Assembly (NCBI RefSeq): GCF_001295265.1
Contig: NZ_LJOD01000003.1
Location: 124,001 to 188,000, forward strand
Length of the DNA: 64,000 nucleotides
Source: Chryseobacterium indologenes
GTDB taxonomy: Bacteria > Bacteroidota > Bacteroidia > Flavobacteriales > Weeksellaceae
Direction: 5' to 3'
The stretch's first letter is position 1, and each line of letters begins with the position of its first letter. The notes under the pieces are model-generated. The model was not told where the DNA came from. It saw only the letters and a program-made list of their open reading frames with translations, and did no database searches. Made by a program: the position numbers and the translations under genes. This document shows, piece by piece, positions 42,518-52,607 of this stretch.

Positions 42518-43540
42518 ATGCTGATAGACTTCAATAATCTCAATATTAATAATTTATCTCCGGAAACAGAATTTGAGCAAAAAACTAAAAAATTTTTAGA
42601 AGAATGGTTTTCGGAAGGAGCAACCGTAAAGGTACAGACTTCCGGCTCTACAGGACAGCCCAAAATTTTCGGAATAGAGAAAAAGAGAATGCTGAGCTCT
42701 GCCAGGATGACATGTGATTTTCTGGGATTAAAAAAGGGAGATACAGCATTGCTCTGCCTTCCTGTAGAATACATTTCAGGAAAAATGATGCTGGTCCGTT
42801 CTGTGGAAAGACAATTGAAACTATTGACAGCAGATCCATCCTTACACCCGGTCAGGGATCTGGAGGAAGAAATAGATTTCTGTGCCATGACGCCGCTCCA
42901 GGTGGAAAATTCTCTGGATAAACTCCATCTGGTTAACAACCTGATTATAGGAGGTGCCGCAGTTTCAGAATCTTTGAAGAAAAAAATCAGCGAAAATACC
43001 CGTGGAGGAAGAATATTTGAAACCTATGGAATGTCTGAAACCCTTTCCCATATTGCTCTGAAACCAATTTTTCCCGTTTCTGAAGAGTATTTTACAGCCT
43101 TTGAAAACGTGTCGGTTTCAAAAGATGAAAGAGGCTGTCTGAAGATTTCCGCTCCGGCGCTGAATTCTGAAGTTCTGCAGACGAATGATCTGGTAGACAT
43201 TAAAAATAAAAAGCAATTTAAATTTTTAGGAAGGATTGATAATGTCATCAATTCAGGGGGAGCAAAAATATTTCCGGAAACATTGGAAGGCTTAGTGAAA
43301 AAAGAAATTCCGAATGAAGCTGTTTTTTTAGGAGTGAGAGACGAAAGTCTCGGCCAGAAACTGATATTGGTTGTAGAAGGTGAAGAATCAGAAAATCTGG
43401 TTTTAAAAATTTCAGAACTGCCATTTGAGAAAAGCTTTCATAAGCCTAAGGAGGTTATTTTTATTCCGGAGATTCCAAGGACGCCGAATGGTAAAGTTAA
43501 CAGGATTGAACTGCAAAAAATAGTGGAGATCCGGCAATAG
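42518..43540 (+). CDS. menE: O-succinylbenzoate-CoA ligase-type AMP-binding enzyme
   Basis: I start at the ATG at 42518; the longer frame from 42410 runs through the tRNA gene. The 340-residue product has the adenylate-forming core: P-loop QTSGSTGQPK (40-49), TYGMSET mid-protein, GRIDNVINSGGAKIFP near the hinge, and the catalytic Lys in PRTPNGKVNR near the end. The short length fits Bacteroidetes MenE, which activates o-succinylbenzoate in menaquinone synthesis. No other men gene is in the window, so the substrate assignment rests on the family and length. Confidence 0.8.
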   Translation: MLIDFNNLNINNLSPETEFEQKTKKFLEEWFSEGATVKVQTSGSTGQPKIFGIEKKRMLSSARMTCDFLGLKKGDTALLCLPVEYISGKMMLVRSVERQLKLLTADPSLHPVRDLEEEIDFCAMTPLQVENSLDKLHLVNNLIIGGAAVSESLKKKISENTRGGRIFETYGMSETLSHIALKPIFPVSEEYFTAFENVSVSKDERGCLKISAPALNSEVLQTNDLVDIKNKKQFKFLGRIDNVINSGGAKIFPETLEGLVKKEIPNEAVFLGVRDESLGQKLILVVEGEESENLVLKISELPFEKSFHKPKEVIFIPEIPRTPNGKVNRIELQKIVEIRQ

Positions 43541-43577
43541 TCTTTATCTTTACTCTTCAATTCATCATCTCAAAAAA

Positions 43578-43970
43578 ATGAAAGATTTTTCCAAAGAACT
43601 CAGTTTCAAAACCTCCCGTAGCAGTGGTGCAGGAGGCCAGAATGTCAACAAAGTGGAGACAGCTGTCACCGTTTTGTGGAAAGTGGCAGAGACAGAATTT
43701 TTTAATGATGATCAGAAAGAGCTGATTCAGCAAAAACTGAAAAACAGGATCAACGCGGACGGATTTTTATTTCTGACGGTTTCTGAAAGCAGAACCCAGC
43801 TGATGAATAAAAATAAGGCCATTGAAAAAATAACCAATCTTGTTAACAAAGCTCTTATTGTTCCAAAGAAAAGAACGGCAACGAAGCCTTCCAAAGCCCA
43901 GAAGCAGAAAAGACTGGATAATAAGAAAAAGCTTTCCGATAAAAAAGAGAACAGGAGGTTTAAATTGTAG
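43578..43970 (+). CDS. arfB: Ribosome-rescue peptidyl-tRNA hydrolase ArfB
   Basis: The 130-residue protein has the release-factor GGQ loop at residues 19-21 within SGAGGQNVNK and ends in a long basic tail (KAQKQKRLDNKKKLSDKK). This is the layout of ArfB/YaeJ, whose tail enters the empty mRNA channel of stalled ribosomes while the GGQ hydrolyses the peptidyl-tRNA. It lies 37 bases after menE on the same strand and could be cotranscribed. The length matches the family. Confidence 0.93.
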   Translation: MKDFSKELSFKTSRSSGAGGQNVNKVETAVTVLWKVAETEFFNDDQKELIQQKLKNRINADGFLFLTVSESRTQLMNKNKAIEKITNLVNKALIVPKKRTATKPSKAQKQKRLDNKKKLSDKKENRRFKL

Positions 43971-44016
43971 TGATCTCTTTGCCGGAAAGTATTATTTTTG
44001 TTGAAAACTTTTAATT

Positions 44017-44661
44017 ATGATCAAAAAACTCATTCTATTAGGGGCTGTTTCAGGCTCTCTAATTTCATTTGCCCAGGAAAAAATAACCATCATGCCTGCC
44101 GTGGGATTCGGATGGAGAGTTGCTGAAACTGCTTCCGGGCTTTCAAGAGAAGAGAAGGATTACATAAAAGGTCTGAAAAGCGGCGTTAATTTTGAAATGG
44201 CGGCTTATTATAATGTAAAACATATTGGGATTGGGGCTAAGTTTTCCAATTACAGCGCTTCAAGCAGTGGTTTGCTACGCGGAAATAATATGAACGGGCA
44301 GACTGTTTATGTATCAGTCAATACAAAAGATAATATCACTTTCTTTGGTCCTTCTGTTATGTTTTCCAATCATATTAAGCCTACAAAGCACAAGTTTGCA
44401 GCGGATGTTTCAATGGGCGTAATCAGTTACACTACAAAAACAGGATCTGTAAAAGGTACCGGTTCTACGTTTGGAATAGAAGTAGGAGCAGGCTATCAGT
44501 ATGCGGTTACCAAAAACCTGATGATAGGCCCCAAGTTTGGTGCTACAGCGGGGACATTGGGTAAAATGAGCTATAACAGGCAGACTGTTAATTTCGGGAA
44601 TGATCAGAAAGAAGGACTGGCAAGAGTTTCTTTAAGTGCAGTGGCGGCATTCCGTTTTTAA
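44017..44661 (+). CDS. Outer-membrane beta-barrel protein
   Basis: The 214-residue product has a signal peptide (MIKKLILLGAVSGSLISFAQ) and alternating hydrophobic strands with Gly and aromatic residues, ending LSAVAAFRF with a terminal Phe. This suits a small OmpA/OmpW-like barrel of the general porin-like class. Glycine- and Tyr-rich segments such as GAGYQYAV fit strands. No specific family or ligand can be named. Confidence 0.7.
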   Translation: MIKKLILLGAVSGSLISFAQEKITIMPAVGFGWRVAETASGLSREEKDYIKGLKSGVNFEMAAYYNVKHIGIGAKFSNYSASSSGLLRGNNMNGQTVYVSVNTKDNITFFGPSVMFSNHIKPTKHKFAADVSMGVISYTTKTGSVKGTGSTFGIEVGAGYQYAVTKNLMIGPKFGATAGTLGKMSYNRQTVNFGNDQKEGLARVSLSAVAAFRF

Positions 44662-44963
44662 ATCTTATATTTGTAAGAAATCAGAATAACTTATATCATG
44701 ACAGCAACGGTCTTTTTATCTGCGATACGCCGGCAATCAGGATTGCTGCTGTCATTATTATATTTACATACAGATTCTTTTCTGAAAAGTTCCAAGGACT
44801 TTATCAATTAAGCCCTGTCAGGATCCAGGACAGGGAAATAGTTCAGAATTCATTTTAATTACTCATTGTTTTTTGCGGTTTTCTACGGGAAAGATCTTTT
44901 GATCTGTGTTCCTGCATTGGATCATAAAGAATAGCCGCATCATTTAATTTTAAAAAAATAAAA
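44662..44963 (+). other. 302-base intergenic region with a promoter-like element and a stem-loop
   Basis: A perfect TATATTTG lies at 44666-44673. It is 25 bases before an ATG opening a 37-codon frame (44698-44811) that resembles nothing I know. Just after it, CCCTGTC (44814-44820) and GACAGGG (44830-44836) form a 7-base stem. A small RNA or tiny peptide is possible but unproven. Confidence 0.3.
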
Positions 44964-45344
44964 ATGTCTGATCATATTACAGTCACCACCGGAATATACG
45001 ATGCTATCAAAGATACCCTGAGAAGAAAAAAAGTAAGTAAGGAAGAAGAAAAGAGGCTGACCGAAGAGCTCAGGAAAGCGAAGCAGGTCCTCAGAAGAGA
45101 TTTGCCGGAAGATATTGTAACCGTAGAAAGAAAAGTAACTCTAAAAGACCATACCCTGGATTTTGAACATGAATATATTTTTGTTTCCTCAGCTAAGGCA
45201 AAGCCTGCGAAAAACAAGCATTCCATACTTTCGGATATTGCGCTTGCAGTAGTGGGATATAGAGTAGGAGATTGTATCAGCTGGCCTTTCAGAGAAGGTG
45301 AACGAAAAATAGAAATCCTTAAAGTGGAACCGTGGAACGGATAA
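44964..45344 (+). CDS. GreA/GreB C-terminal-family protein
   Basis: The 126-residue product has a short helical, basic N-terminus (KKVSKEEEKRLTEELRKAKQ), then an FKBP-like GreA/GreB C-terminal domain with DHTLDFEHEYIFV and late VGDCISWPFREGERKIEILKVE. The long coiled-coil finger of true GreA is not present at full length, so it is closer to Rnk-like or anti-cleavage factors that bind RNA polymerase. The exact effect on transcription is unknown. An upstream 302-base region separates it from the barrel protein gene. Confidence 0.78.
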   Translation: MSDHITVTTGIYDAIKDTLRRKKVSKEEEKRLTEELRKAKQVLRRDLPEDIVTVERKVTLKDHTLDFEHEYIFVSSAKAKPAKNKHSILSDIALAVVGYRVGDCISWPFREGERKIEILKVEPWNG

Positions 45345-45365
45345 TTTTTTAAGTGGAACAATAAT

Positions 45366-45400
45366 AAAAGTGCAGCTCATTTTGAGCTGTACTTTTCATT
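45366..45400 (+). terminator. Terminator after the GreA/GreB-like gene
   Basis: Thirteen-base arms with one wobble (45366-45378 and 45384-45396) and a 5-base loop, then T-rich sequence. Confidence 0.75.
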
Positions 45401-45490
45401 TCCCGCTGATTTTGCAGATTGAGCAGATTTTCAGATCCTTTATTGGTAGATAGGTGAAAAAAAATGATCTTTGTGTTCAATGAAAAACGC

Positions 45491-46369
45491 ATGAAAAAAA
45501 TTAATATAGGAATCATTGTCTTTGTACTTCTCACAGGCTGTACAAAAGAAAAGCTGTCAGACCGTCTGCTGGAAGAACCTGATAAGAATGAGCAGCTGGC
45601 TGCAAAAAATGCTTTAAAAATCGATAAAGATAAAAATACAGTCAGGGAAAGGTTTTCTCCTCCCGAAGGGTACGAGTGGATTGAAGAAAAAGCCGGCTCA
45701 TTTGGATATTTCATTGAGCATTTCAGGCTGAAACCTTACGGTACTGAGATTTTACGCTATGACGGGGTTCCGATTTCCACCCAGCATCTTCATGAAGCTG
45801 TTTTTGACATGGATACCGGAAATAAAGATCTTCAGCAGTGTGCTGATGCTGCTATCCGGATGAGAGCGGAGTATCTTTATAAAGCAAAAAGATTTGATGA
45901 GATTCAGTTTCATTTTACAAGCGGAGATCTGCTTTCCTGGAATGATTATAAAAATGGCATCAGGGCTTTTGTTAATGGTAATTCAGTCAGTTTCCGGAAA
46001 ACGGCAGCTGTTGATGATTCTTACCAAAGTTTCAGGAATTATCTGGATCTGATATTTAATTACGCGGGAACCATCTCATTAAACAGAGAAACGAGACCGG
46101 TCATGAAAAATTCTGATCTGAAGACCGGGGATATTCTGATTACCCCAGGCAGCCCGGGGCATATTGTTTTTATTTCCGGTGTTTGTGAAAATAAAGATGG
46201 AAAAAGATTATTTCTGCTAAGTGAAGGGTTTACTCCGGCACAATCAGTTCATGTTCTTTCCAACCCTTTTAATCCCTATATAACCCCGTGGTATGAGCTT
46301 AACATCAATGCACCGGAAACGAGAACAGCGAGGTATTTTTTCAAACCGACAAATTTCAGGAGCTTTTAA
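45491..46369 (+). CDS. DUF4846-family lipoprotein
   Basis: I start at the ATG at 45491 so that the signal MKKINIGIIVFVLLTGC gives a lipobox Cys at residue 17; the longer start at 45464 lacks a signal. The 292-residue product has RFSPPEGYEWIE, the conserved DLQQCADAAIRMRAEYLY and a late KTGDILITPGSPGHIVFISG, all features of DUF4846 proteins. The last segment resembles NlpC/amidase-like loops with GHIV, but no catalytic Cys is evident. It is anchored in the envelope; function unknown. Confidence 0.82.
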   Translation: MKKINIGIIVFVLLTGCTKEKLSDRLLEEPDKNEQLAAKNALKIDKDKNTVRERFSPPEGYEWIEEKAGSFGYFIEHFRLKPYGTEILRYDGVPISTQHLHEAVFDMDTGNKDLQQCADAAIRMRAEYLYKAKRFDEIQFHFTSGDLLSWNDYKNGIRAFVNGNSVSFRKTAAVDDSYQSFRNYLDLIFNYAGTISLNRETRPVMKNSDLKTGDILITPGSPGHIVFISGVCENKDGKRLFLLSEGFTPAQSVHVLSNPFNPYITPWYELNINAPETRTARYFFKPTNFRSF

Positions 46370-46424
46370 TTATTTATATTCAAAACTCTTATGAAGTTAC
46401 TGCCATTATCTGAACTTGTTTTTG

Positions 46425-46432
46425 TAAATTTG
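46425..46432 (+). promoter_or_regulatory. Possible -7 element before pfkA
   Basis: TAAATTTG fits TAnnTTTG and lies 21 bases before the pfkA ATG. No clear -33 element at the normal spacing. Confidence 0.45.
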
Positions 46433-46452
46433 TGTTCGAAATTTTTTACTAG

Positions 46453-47439
46453 ATGAAAGAGAGTGCTGTAAAAAAAATTGCAGTTCTTACTTCAGGAGGC
46501 GACTCTCCGGGTATGAATGCGGCATTAAGAGCGGTAGTAAGAACCGCCAATTATTATAATATCGAATGCTACGGAGTAAGAGAGGGATACAACGGGCTCA
46601 TCAATGATGATTTCCTGAAAATGGGTCCCCGTTCCGTAAAAAATATCATCAACCAGGGCGGAACGATTCTGAAATCTGCCCGATCTGCAGAGTTCAGAAC
46701 AAAAGAAGGCCGTCAGAAAGCCTATGACAATTGTGTAAAGCTTGGAATAGACGGACTGGTATGCATTGGAGGAGACGGAACTTTTACCGGAGCAAAGATC
46801 TTCAGTGAAGAATTTGGCGTAAGGGTAATTGGGGTACCGGGAACCATAGACAATGATATTTTCGGAACAGATAATACCATCGGATATGATACTGCTCTGA
46901 ATACAGCCATGGAAGCTATCGATAAAATCCGTGATACGGCAACTTCTCACAACCGGGTTTTCTTTGTTGAGGTAATGGGCCGTGATGCAGGTTTTATTGC
47001 ACTGAACAGCGGGCTGGCGACAGGGGCTCTGGATATTCTTATTCCTGAGAAAAAAGACAGCATGGATGATCTTTTTGCCAATTTCAGAAAAGCAGAGAAA
47101 ACCGGAAAGGCATCGAGTATTGTTGTGGTAGCGGAAGGCGAAAAGCTGGGAAGCATTTACGATCTTGCCAACCAGACCAAGGAGGTGTTTCCTGATTATG
47201 ATATTCGTGTCACCATTTTAGGACACATCCAGAGAGGGGGATCACCAAGCTGTGCAGACCGAGTTTTAGCCAGCAGGCTAGGATACGGGGCTGTAGTTGG
47301 ATTAATGGACGGAAAAACAAATGTAATGGCCGGAATGCGTTCCAACGATCTGGTGTATACTCCTATCGAAGAAGCCATTAAAAAACATAACGAAATCAAC
47401 AAAGATCTGATGTTGATCTCAGAAATTTTAGCAATCTAA
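46453..47439 (+). CDS. pfkA: ATP-dependent 6-phosphofructokinase
   Basis: The 328-residue product has the PfkA hallmarks: LTSGGDSPGMNAALRA at the N-terminus, GGDGTFTGA (ATP site), PGTIDNDIFGTDNTIGYDT with the catalytic Asp, VEVMGRDAGFIA, and GHIQRGGSPS late. It phosphorylates fructose 6-phosphate in glycolysis. Length and motifs are standard. The GAPDH gene follows after 33 bases, so the two likely form an operon from a promoter with a -7 element at 46425. Confidence 0.97.
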   Translation: MKESAVKKIAVLTSGGDSPGMNAALRAVVRTANYYNIECYGVREGYNGLINDDFLKMGPRSVKNIINQGGTILKSARSAEFRTKEGRQKAYDNCVKLGIDGLVCIGGDGTFTGAKIFSEEFGVRVIGVPGTIDNDIFGTDNTIGYDTALNTAMEAIDKIRDTATSHNRVFFVEVMGRDAGFIALNSGLATGALDILIPEKKDSMDDLFANFRKAEKTGKASSIVVVAEGEKLGSIYDLANQTKEVFPDYDIRVTILGHIQRGGSPSCADRVLASRLGYGAVVGLMDGKTNVMAGMRSNDLVYTPIEEAIKKHNEINKDLMLISEILAI

Positions 47440-47460
47440 TTATTTTTTATAATCTAATAA

Positions 47461-48477
<1,017 letters not shown>

Positions 48478-48502
48478 TCGATGATAAGCAATGAATATAA
48501 TA

Positions 48503-48528
48503 AAACCTTCCATCAGGAAGGTTTTTTT
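48503..48528 (+). terminator. Terminator of pfkA-gap
   Basis: AAACCTTCC and GGAAGGTTT with a 4-base loop and a T run. Confidence 0.88.
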
Positions 48529-48556
48529 GTTTAATTTAATATTTCCGAAGAGCATA

Positions 48557-49384
48557 TCATTTCCCCGAATTGCTTACAGAGCTTCCGGTATTGTCATTCT
48601 GACTGCTAAATGCGACGTTAATACCCAGGCCAAGCCAACCTTTTCCGTTGTATTTCCAGTCGTAATTATTCTGATCATTTTTCCCGATATGATCAAAGCC
48701 ATAGGTAAAACCTACATTTATAGAATTATTAACGTGAATCAATAAGCCTGTATTAATTGTAAATGCACTTGTATTTGTACTTTCAGAAGCCTTGCTATTG
48801 GATTCATCAAGCTTAATACTTGCTAAGCCGAACCCGACAATAGGCTCCAGGCTGAATCCATTTTTTATTTTCCTGTTCATTCTGAATTTAGCACCCAGAT
48901 TAGCACCCAGGTTTACGTTTGCATCAAATGAAAATTCACTGAGCCTCAGTTTGAAGGGAACTGTAAAAACTCCGACCCGCCAGTCTACTATATTGTATAA
49001 AGGTCTGGTATTATCCTTAAAATCGGCCAATGGTAAAGAATAGACTGTTTTATAATCTGATTTTGTATCAGGTACTGAAGCAGCGTTGTTTCTATTAATT
49101 TTCGTTTCTAATCCTGATACATTACCCAAAAAATTTCCGAAAATGAAATACACCCGGTCTTTTTTAATATTCTGAACATGAATGTTGAATACAGAGCCCT
49201 CGATTTCATTTCTCACAGATTCTAAAGAACTTCCTTCTTTGATAACTGTTTCATTTTTAAAATCCAATAAGCCCTCTGCTACGGGATAGTTAAAATAATA
49301 GTTACCCCCGGTTTTAATATCTTCCTGTCCGTATACTCTTGTTCCCATCAAAAGCAGAAACAATAGTAATAAATGAGTTTTCAT
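48557..49384 (-). CDS. Probable outer-membrane beta-barrel protein
   Basis: The 275-residue product has a signal peptide (MKTHLLLLFLLLMGTRVYGQ) and a C-terminal half with strand-like alternation and Gly/aromatic residues (VNLGANLGAKFRMNRKI, then LEPIVGFGLASI, then VGFTYGFDHIG), as in small outer-membrane barrels. It ends with a Ser/Asn-rich tail rather than a terminal Phe, so the assignment is provisional. It is the last gene in a run of four exported proteins on this strand and is separated from the YwqK-like gene by a terminator. Confidence 0.65.
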   Translation of the reverse strand: MKTHLLLLFLLLMGTRVYGQEDIKTGGNYYFNYPVAEGLLDFKNETVIKEGSSLESVRNEIEGSVFNIHVQNIKKDRVYFIFGNFLGNVSGLETKINRNNAASVPDTKSDYKTVYSLPLADFKDNTRPLYNIVDWRVGVFTVPFKLRLSEFSFDANVNLGANLGAKFRMNRKIKNGFSLEPIVGFGLASIKLDESNSKASESTNTSAFTINTGLLIHVNNSINVGFTYGFDHIGKNDQNNYDWKYNGKGWLGLGINVAFSSQNDNTGSSVSNSGK

Positions 49385-49476
49385 GGTTATTGGTTTTTGT
49401 GTTACACAAAGTTTGTCATTCCATGAATATGAGTAAAGTACCCGTTCGGGTGATTTTAGATGGGAGATAAAAGAAA

Positions 49477-49504
49477 GAAAAAAGCCTCCCGGTAAGAGGA
49501 GGCT
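49477..49504 (-). terminator. Terminator after the MORN-repeat gene
   Basis: AGCCTCC (49483-49489) and GGAGGCT (49498-49504) with an 8-base loop. On the minus strand a T run follows, 110 bases past the stop. Confidence 0.75.
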
Positions 49505-49613
49505 ATTGAATTATTGTTTTCAGGCAGCTCAAAAGGAAGTCTGTTTTTAATGTTATTTACTTGGGTAATCACTGTCAGATTAAGTATTAATTATTTGATA
49601 TTACCAGACTGTA

Positions 49614-50606
49614 TTATTTCTTTTCCGCTTGTCTGCTTTGCTCAGAAGCTTTGTTATCTTCATACGTTTTGTGATCAAGAAAATCACCAAGCCTTTTTAA
49701 TTCCGGATCTGGTGAGCCGTCTTTCTTAAAGTATTCTGATCCATCTTCAAGTTTTCCTTTTTTATAAGTTGCCTTCATTTTCAGCTGCCCGTCTTCATAA
49801 TATTCTTTACACTCACCATCCCTATTTCCACCTGTATAATTGCAGGTTCTTTTAGGTTTTCCATTAGAATGATATTCTTTAACCATACCTTCCTCTTTTT
49901 CATTCACCAAATTTTTAATTACAGCTAATTGCCCGTTCTCATGATATTCTTTATATTCTCCGTTGAGCTCTTTATTCTTATAATTTATAATTTTGCGAGG
50001 CTTTCCTGACTCATAATTCCATTTACCTTCACCGTCTTTCTCTCCATTGATGTAATTAAATTCGGATTCTGTATTCCCATTTTCATAGAACTCTTTTGAT
50101 AAACCGTTTAGTTTTCCGCTTTTATAGTTTTCAGTCTTTTTGGGTTTACCGCTTTCGTAATAATATTTAACTTCATTTTCAACCTGCCCGTTAACGAAAT
50201 TTCCCTTAACAGCGACCTGTCCGTTATCGAAATACTGAGCATATTCTCCTTTTGGTTTTCCATCCACGACGTTAATAAAAGATGCCAGCTGCCCGTTTTC
50301 ATAATATTTTTTCATTCCACCATCTGCCGGCTTACCATTTTTATAATTTTCAACTCCCATCAGCTTCCCGGATTTATAATACATTTTGGATTCACCGTCA
50401 AGCTGGCCGTTTTTATAACTCATGAGATATTTTAGTTCTCCGGTATCATAATATTCTTTATTTTCTCCTTCTCTCCCGCCATCTGCATTTTTATAGCCTT
50501 CCTTTTTGAGCTTTCCGTTATCGTAATATTCTTTGTATTCTTTATTTTGTGCGTTCGCAATTCCTAGTCCCAGGAATACAACGAAAAGGATAAGTAATTT
50601 TTTCAT
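49614..50606 (-). CDS. Secreted MORN-like (YwqK-type) repeat protein
   Basis: The 330-residue product has a signal peptide (MKKLLILFVVFLGLGIANAQ) followed by eleven tandem repeats of 23-25 residues. Each repeat has a K-x-Y-Y-x-N/S-G-K/Q-L core and ends in a Gly-rich turn (for example KEYYDTGELKYLMSYKNG). Proteins of this kind are often labelled YwqK-type antitoxins, but the label has little experimental backing; the repeats more likely form a binding surface. A charged tail follows. It is exported, so a cytoplasmic antitoxin role is unlikely. It shares signal peptide and leader with the gene at 52068. Confidence 0.8.
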   Translation of the reverse strand: MKKLLILFVVFLGLGIANAQNKEYKEYYDNGKLKKEGYKNADGGREGENKEYYDTGELKYLMSYKNGQLDGESKMYYKSGKLMGVENYKNGKPADGGMKKYYENGQLASFINVVDGKPKGEYAQYFDNGQVAVKGNFVNGQVENEVKYYYESGKPKKTENYKSGKLNGLSKEFYENGNTESEFNYINGEKDGEGKWNYESGKPRKIINYKNKELNGEYKEYHENGQLAVIKNLVNEKEEGMVKEYHSNGKPKRTCNYTGGNRDGECKEYYEDGQLKMKATYKKGKLEDGSEYFKKDGSPDPELKRLGDFLDHKTYEDNKASEQSRQAEKK

Positions 50607-50724
50607 AATCTTAGCTGTTGTTTGCTTAATAAGGTCTGTCTATTTTTTTCCTTAGGTATTTTATTTCGCAGCTGTTTCAAGTAATGCTCTTCTGAATACT
50701 GTAATATTAGCGGAATGAAAATAA

Positions 50725-51969
50725 TTACAATCCCAGATCTTTGGGCTCTATCCGAGGTTCACTTTCTTTGATATTATGTTTTTTGCAAAACTCGGTCACC
50801 GTATATCCGTCACCAATGGGCATTTGCATACCTCCTGTTTGAGAAGTCCATCTTAGCCATTTTGCTCCTTCTTCCTTCTGTCCTCTTTCTACCAATATTC
50901 TGCCTATCATGGCCTGTGCAGTTGATTCATTTTTGGCGAGCATATAATATTTAAAAGCTTCATCTACATTTCGTTCGGTACCATAACCTGAAAACAGGAA
51001 ATTGGCTGTCCGGACTCTTCCGCTATTATCTCCCCCATCAGCCATTTTTTTATAGATAGAAAAAGTTGTTTTCGGGTCATTTAATTTTTCGTCATAGGTT
51101 ACGCCAAAAAAGCCTAATGCCCAATAATCCTTTTTATCTAAAGCTTCTTTAGTGGCTTTATCTAACCATTTTCTTGCTTTAGTCAAATCCTTTGGAACAT
51201 ACATTCCTACGATATAAGTATGGGCTATATAAAACATTGCCCAGGCGTCTCCTTTTTCAGCGGCTTCATAATATGCCGGAATAAATTGTTTATATAATTC
51301 TTTATCAGTAGGAATGATTTTTTCTTTTTCCAGTTCGAACCTATGTTTTGCTCCCTGGGCCCGTAACCGGTCATATAGAGAGGCTAAATCCTTTCGATAA
51401 AAATTGACTTTATCATAATCATATTTCTGATATTCATCTGCTACAGCATCTAGTAATGTACGGCCTCCATCTTCAAAACCGACATCATTAAACCGGGGAA
51501 GTTTAAAATACAATGCCTCTCCTAAGAAGTGATTTCGGAAGTTCCGCAAACCTGATTTATAAAAAGAAACTGTATGTACACCATCATGGCAGCCAATTTT
51601 ATCCCCATTCTTTTCCCAAAAGCTGCGAAGTTTTTCACCTATTACCTTTTCCGGATCTCCATTGACAATACCTGCCGCTTTAAAAATTATGGCTTCATAT
51701 TCATAATTTGTCGTATCATCGTCATCATCATGATTATCAGTCATTGCCTTGTAGGCATAACACAGATTTTTATCAAATCCCAGCATCTTCATTCCTTCCT
51801 TAAACTGATTATGCTCTTCAAAATGAATGGGTGTTGGAAAATGAATATTATACCAGCCACCAGGTTTTGTAAGAACATTGACAGGCTCATTTAAGATTTT
51901 TGCATTGGATTGTGCATGAACGATTTCCAATCCGAAAAATATTGTGAGAATTGAAAACAGGGTTTTCAT
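50725..51969 (-). CDS. Exported Sel1-repeat protein
   Basis: The 414-residue product has a signal peptide (MKTLFSILTIFFGLEIVHAQ), a first half of no recognised family, and Sel1/TPR-type repeats in the second half, such as AWAMFYIAHTYIVGMYVPKD followed by LTKARKWLDKA, then GDNSGRVRTANFLFSGYGTE. Sel1 repeats mediate protein contacts. It lies between two other exported genes on the same strand (gaps 118 and 98 bases). Function unknown. Confidence 0.78.
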   Translation of the reverse strand: MKTLFSILTIFFGLEIVHAQSNAKILNEPVNVLTKPGGWYNIHFPTPIHFEEHNQFKEGMKMLGFDKNLCYAYKAMTDNHDDDDDTTNYEYEAIIFKAAGIVNGDPEKVIGEKLRSFWEKNGDKIGCHDGVHTVSFYKSGLRNFRNHFLGEALYFKLPRFNDVGFEDGGRTLLDAVADEYQKYDYDKVNFYRKDLASLYDRLRAQGAKHRFELEKEKIIPTDKELYKQFIPAYYEAAEKGDAWAMFYIAHTYIVGMYVPKDLTKARKWLDKATKEALDKKDYWALGFFGVTYDEKLNDPKTTFSIYKKMADGGDNSGRVRTANFLFSGYGTERNVDEAFKYYMLAKNESTAQAMIGRILVERGQKEEGAKWLRWTSQTGGMQMPIGDGYTVTEFCKKHNIKESEPRIEPKDLGL

Positions 51970-52067
51970 AAAGTGATCTTTTAAATTAATGGTATAAAAC
52001 AGCCGTCAGAATAAAATAACTTAGATTTCATTAAAGAACATACAATGAATCTGAGATTTCGAGATCC

Positions 52068-52607
52068 TTATTTTAATTCAATGGCTGATGCTGCATCAAA
52101 ATCACGGCAATTATGGTGTGAATAATTAGATAAAATATTATCTACGCAGGCTGTTGTCACGTAAGCCTGTTGCGGTGATCCTCCGGGGCTGTTGACCGCA
52201 AACAGCTGGCCATCCTGAAAGATGAATTTCGATCCGTCTGAAAAACTCATGGGAAAGCTTACCAGATCCGGTAAGGTATAAATTCCTTTAAAGCTGTTCA
52301 TCAGTTTATAGTTTTTATGAGTTTGCTTACTGAGGTCTCCCTGCGGGTAGCTGAAATTCATTAAGTATCCCAAACACTGAGGTTTATTACAATGTACTTC
52401 GTCTTCAAAATTGATACGAAACTGCAATTGAAAGTAGCCAGTATTATTCTCTACTTTCATCTGTTTATAGCGCACCTGTACCGGTTTGTCACTTTTTACA
52501 AAAAGCCATTTACCGAACCCTGCATCCGGATCTTTTGCTTTTTTGGCCTGTGCATCCGCAATTCCCAATCCCAGAAATATAGCGAAAAGGATGAGTGATT
52601 TTTTCAT
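52068..52607 (-). CDS. Exported hypothetical protein
   Basis: The 179-residue product has a signal peptide (MKKSLILFAIFLGLGIADAQ) nearly identical in form to that of the MORN-repeat protein, followed by a mature domain with four Cys (HCNKPQCLG, TACVDN, HHNCRDF) that could form two disulfides. No family is recognised. Its 5' leader is also similar to that of the MORN-repeat gene, which points to a duplicated leader. It is the first gene of the exported cluster and is divergent from the LuxR-type regulator. Confidence 0.7.
   Translation of the reverse strand: MKKSLILFAIFLGLGIADAQAKKAKDPDAGFGKWLFVKSDKPVQVRYKQMKVENNTGYFQLQFRINFEDEVHCNKPQCLGYLMNFSYPQGDLSKQTHKNYKLMNSFKGIYTLPDLVSFPMSFSDGSKFIFQDGQLFAVNSPGGSPQQAYVTTACVDNILSNYSHHNCRDFDAASAIELK

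Noticed and set aside
48557..52607. Idea that the exported cluster is a toxin-antitoxin or secretion system
   Set aside because: All four products carry signal peptides, and no toxin, effector or secretion component is recognisable.
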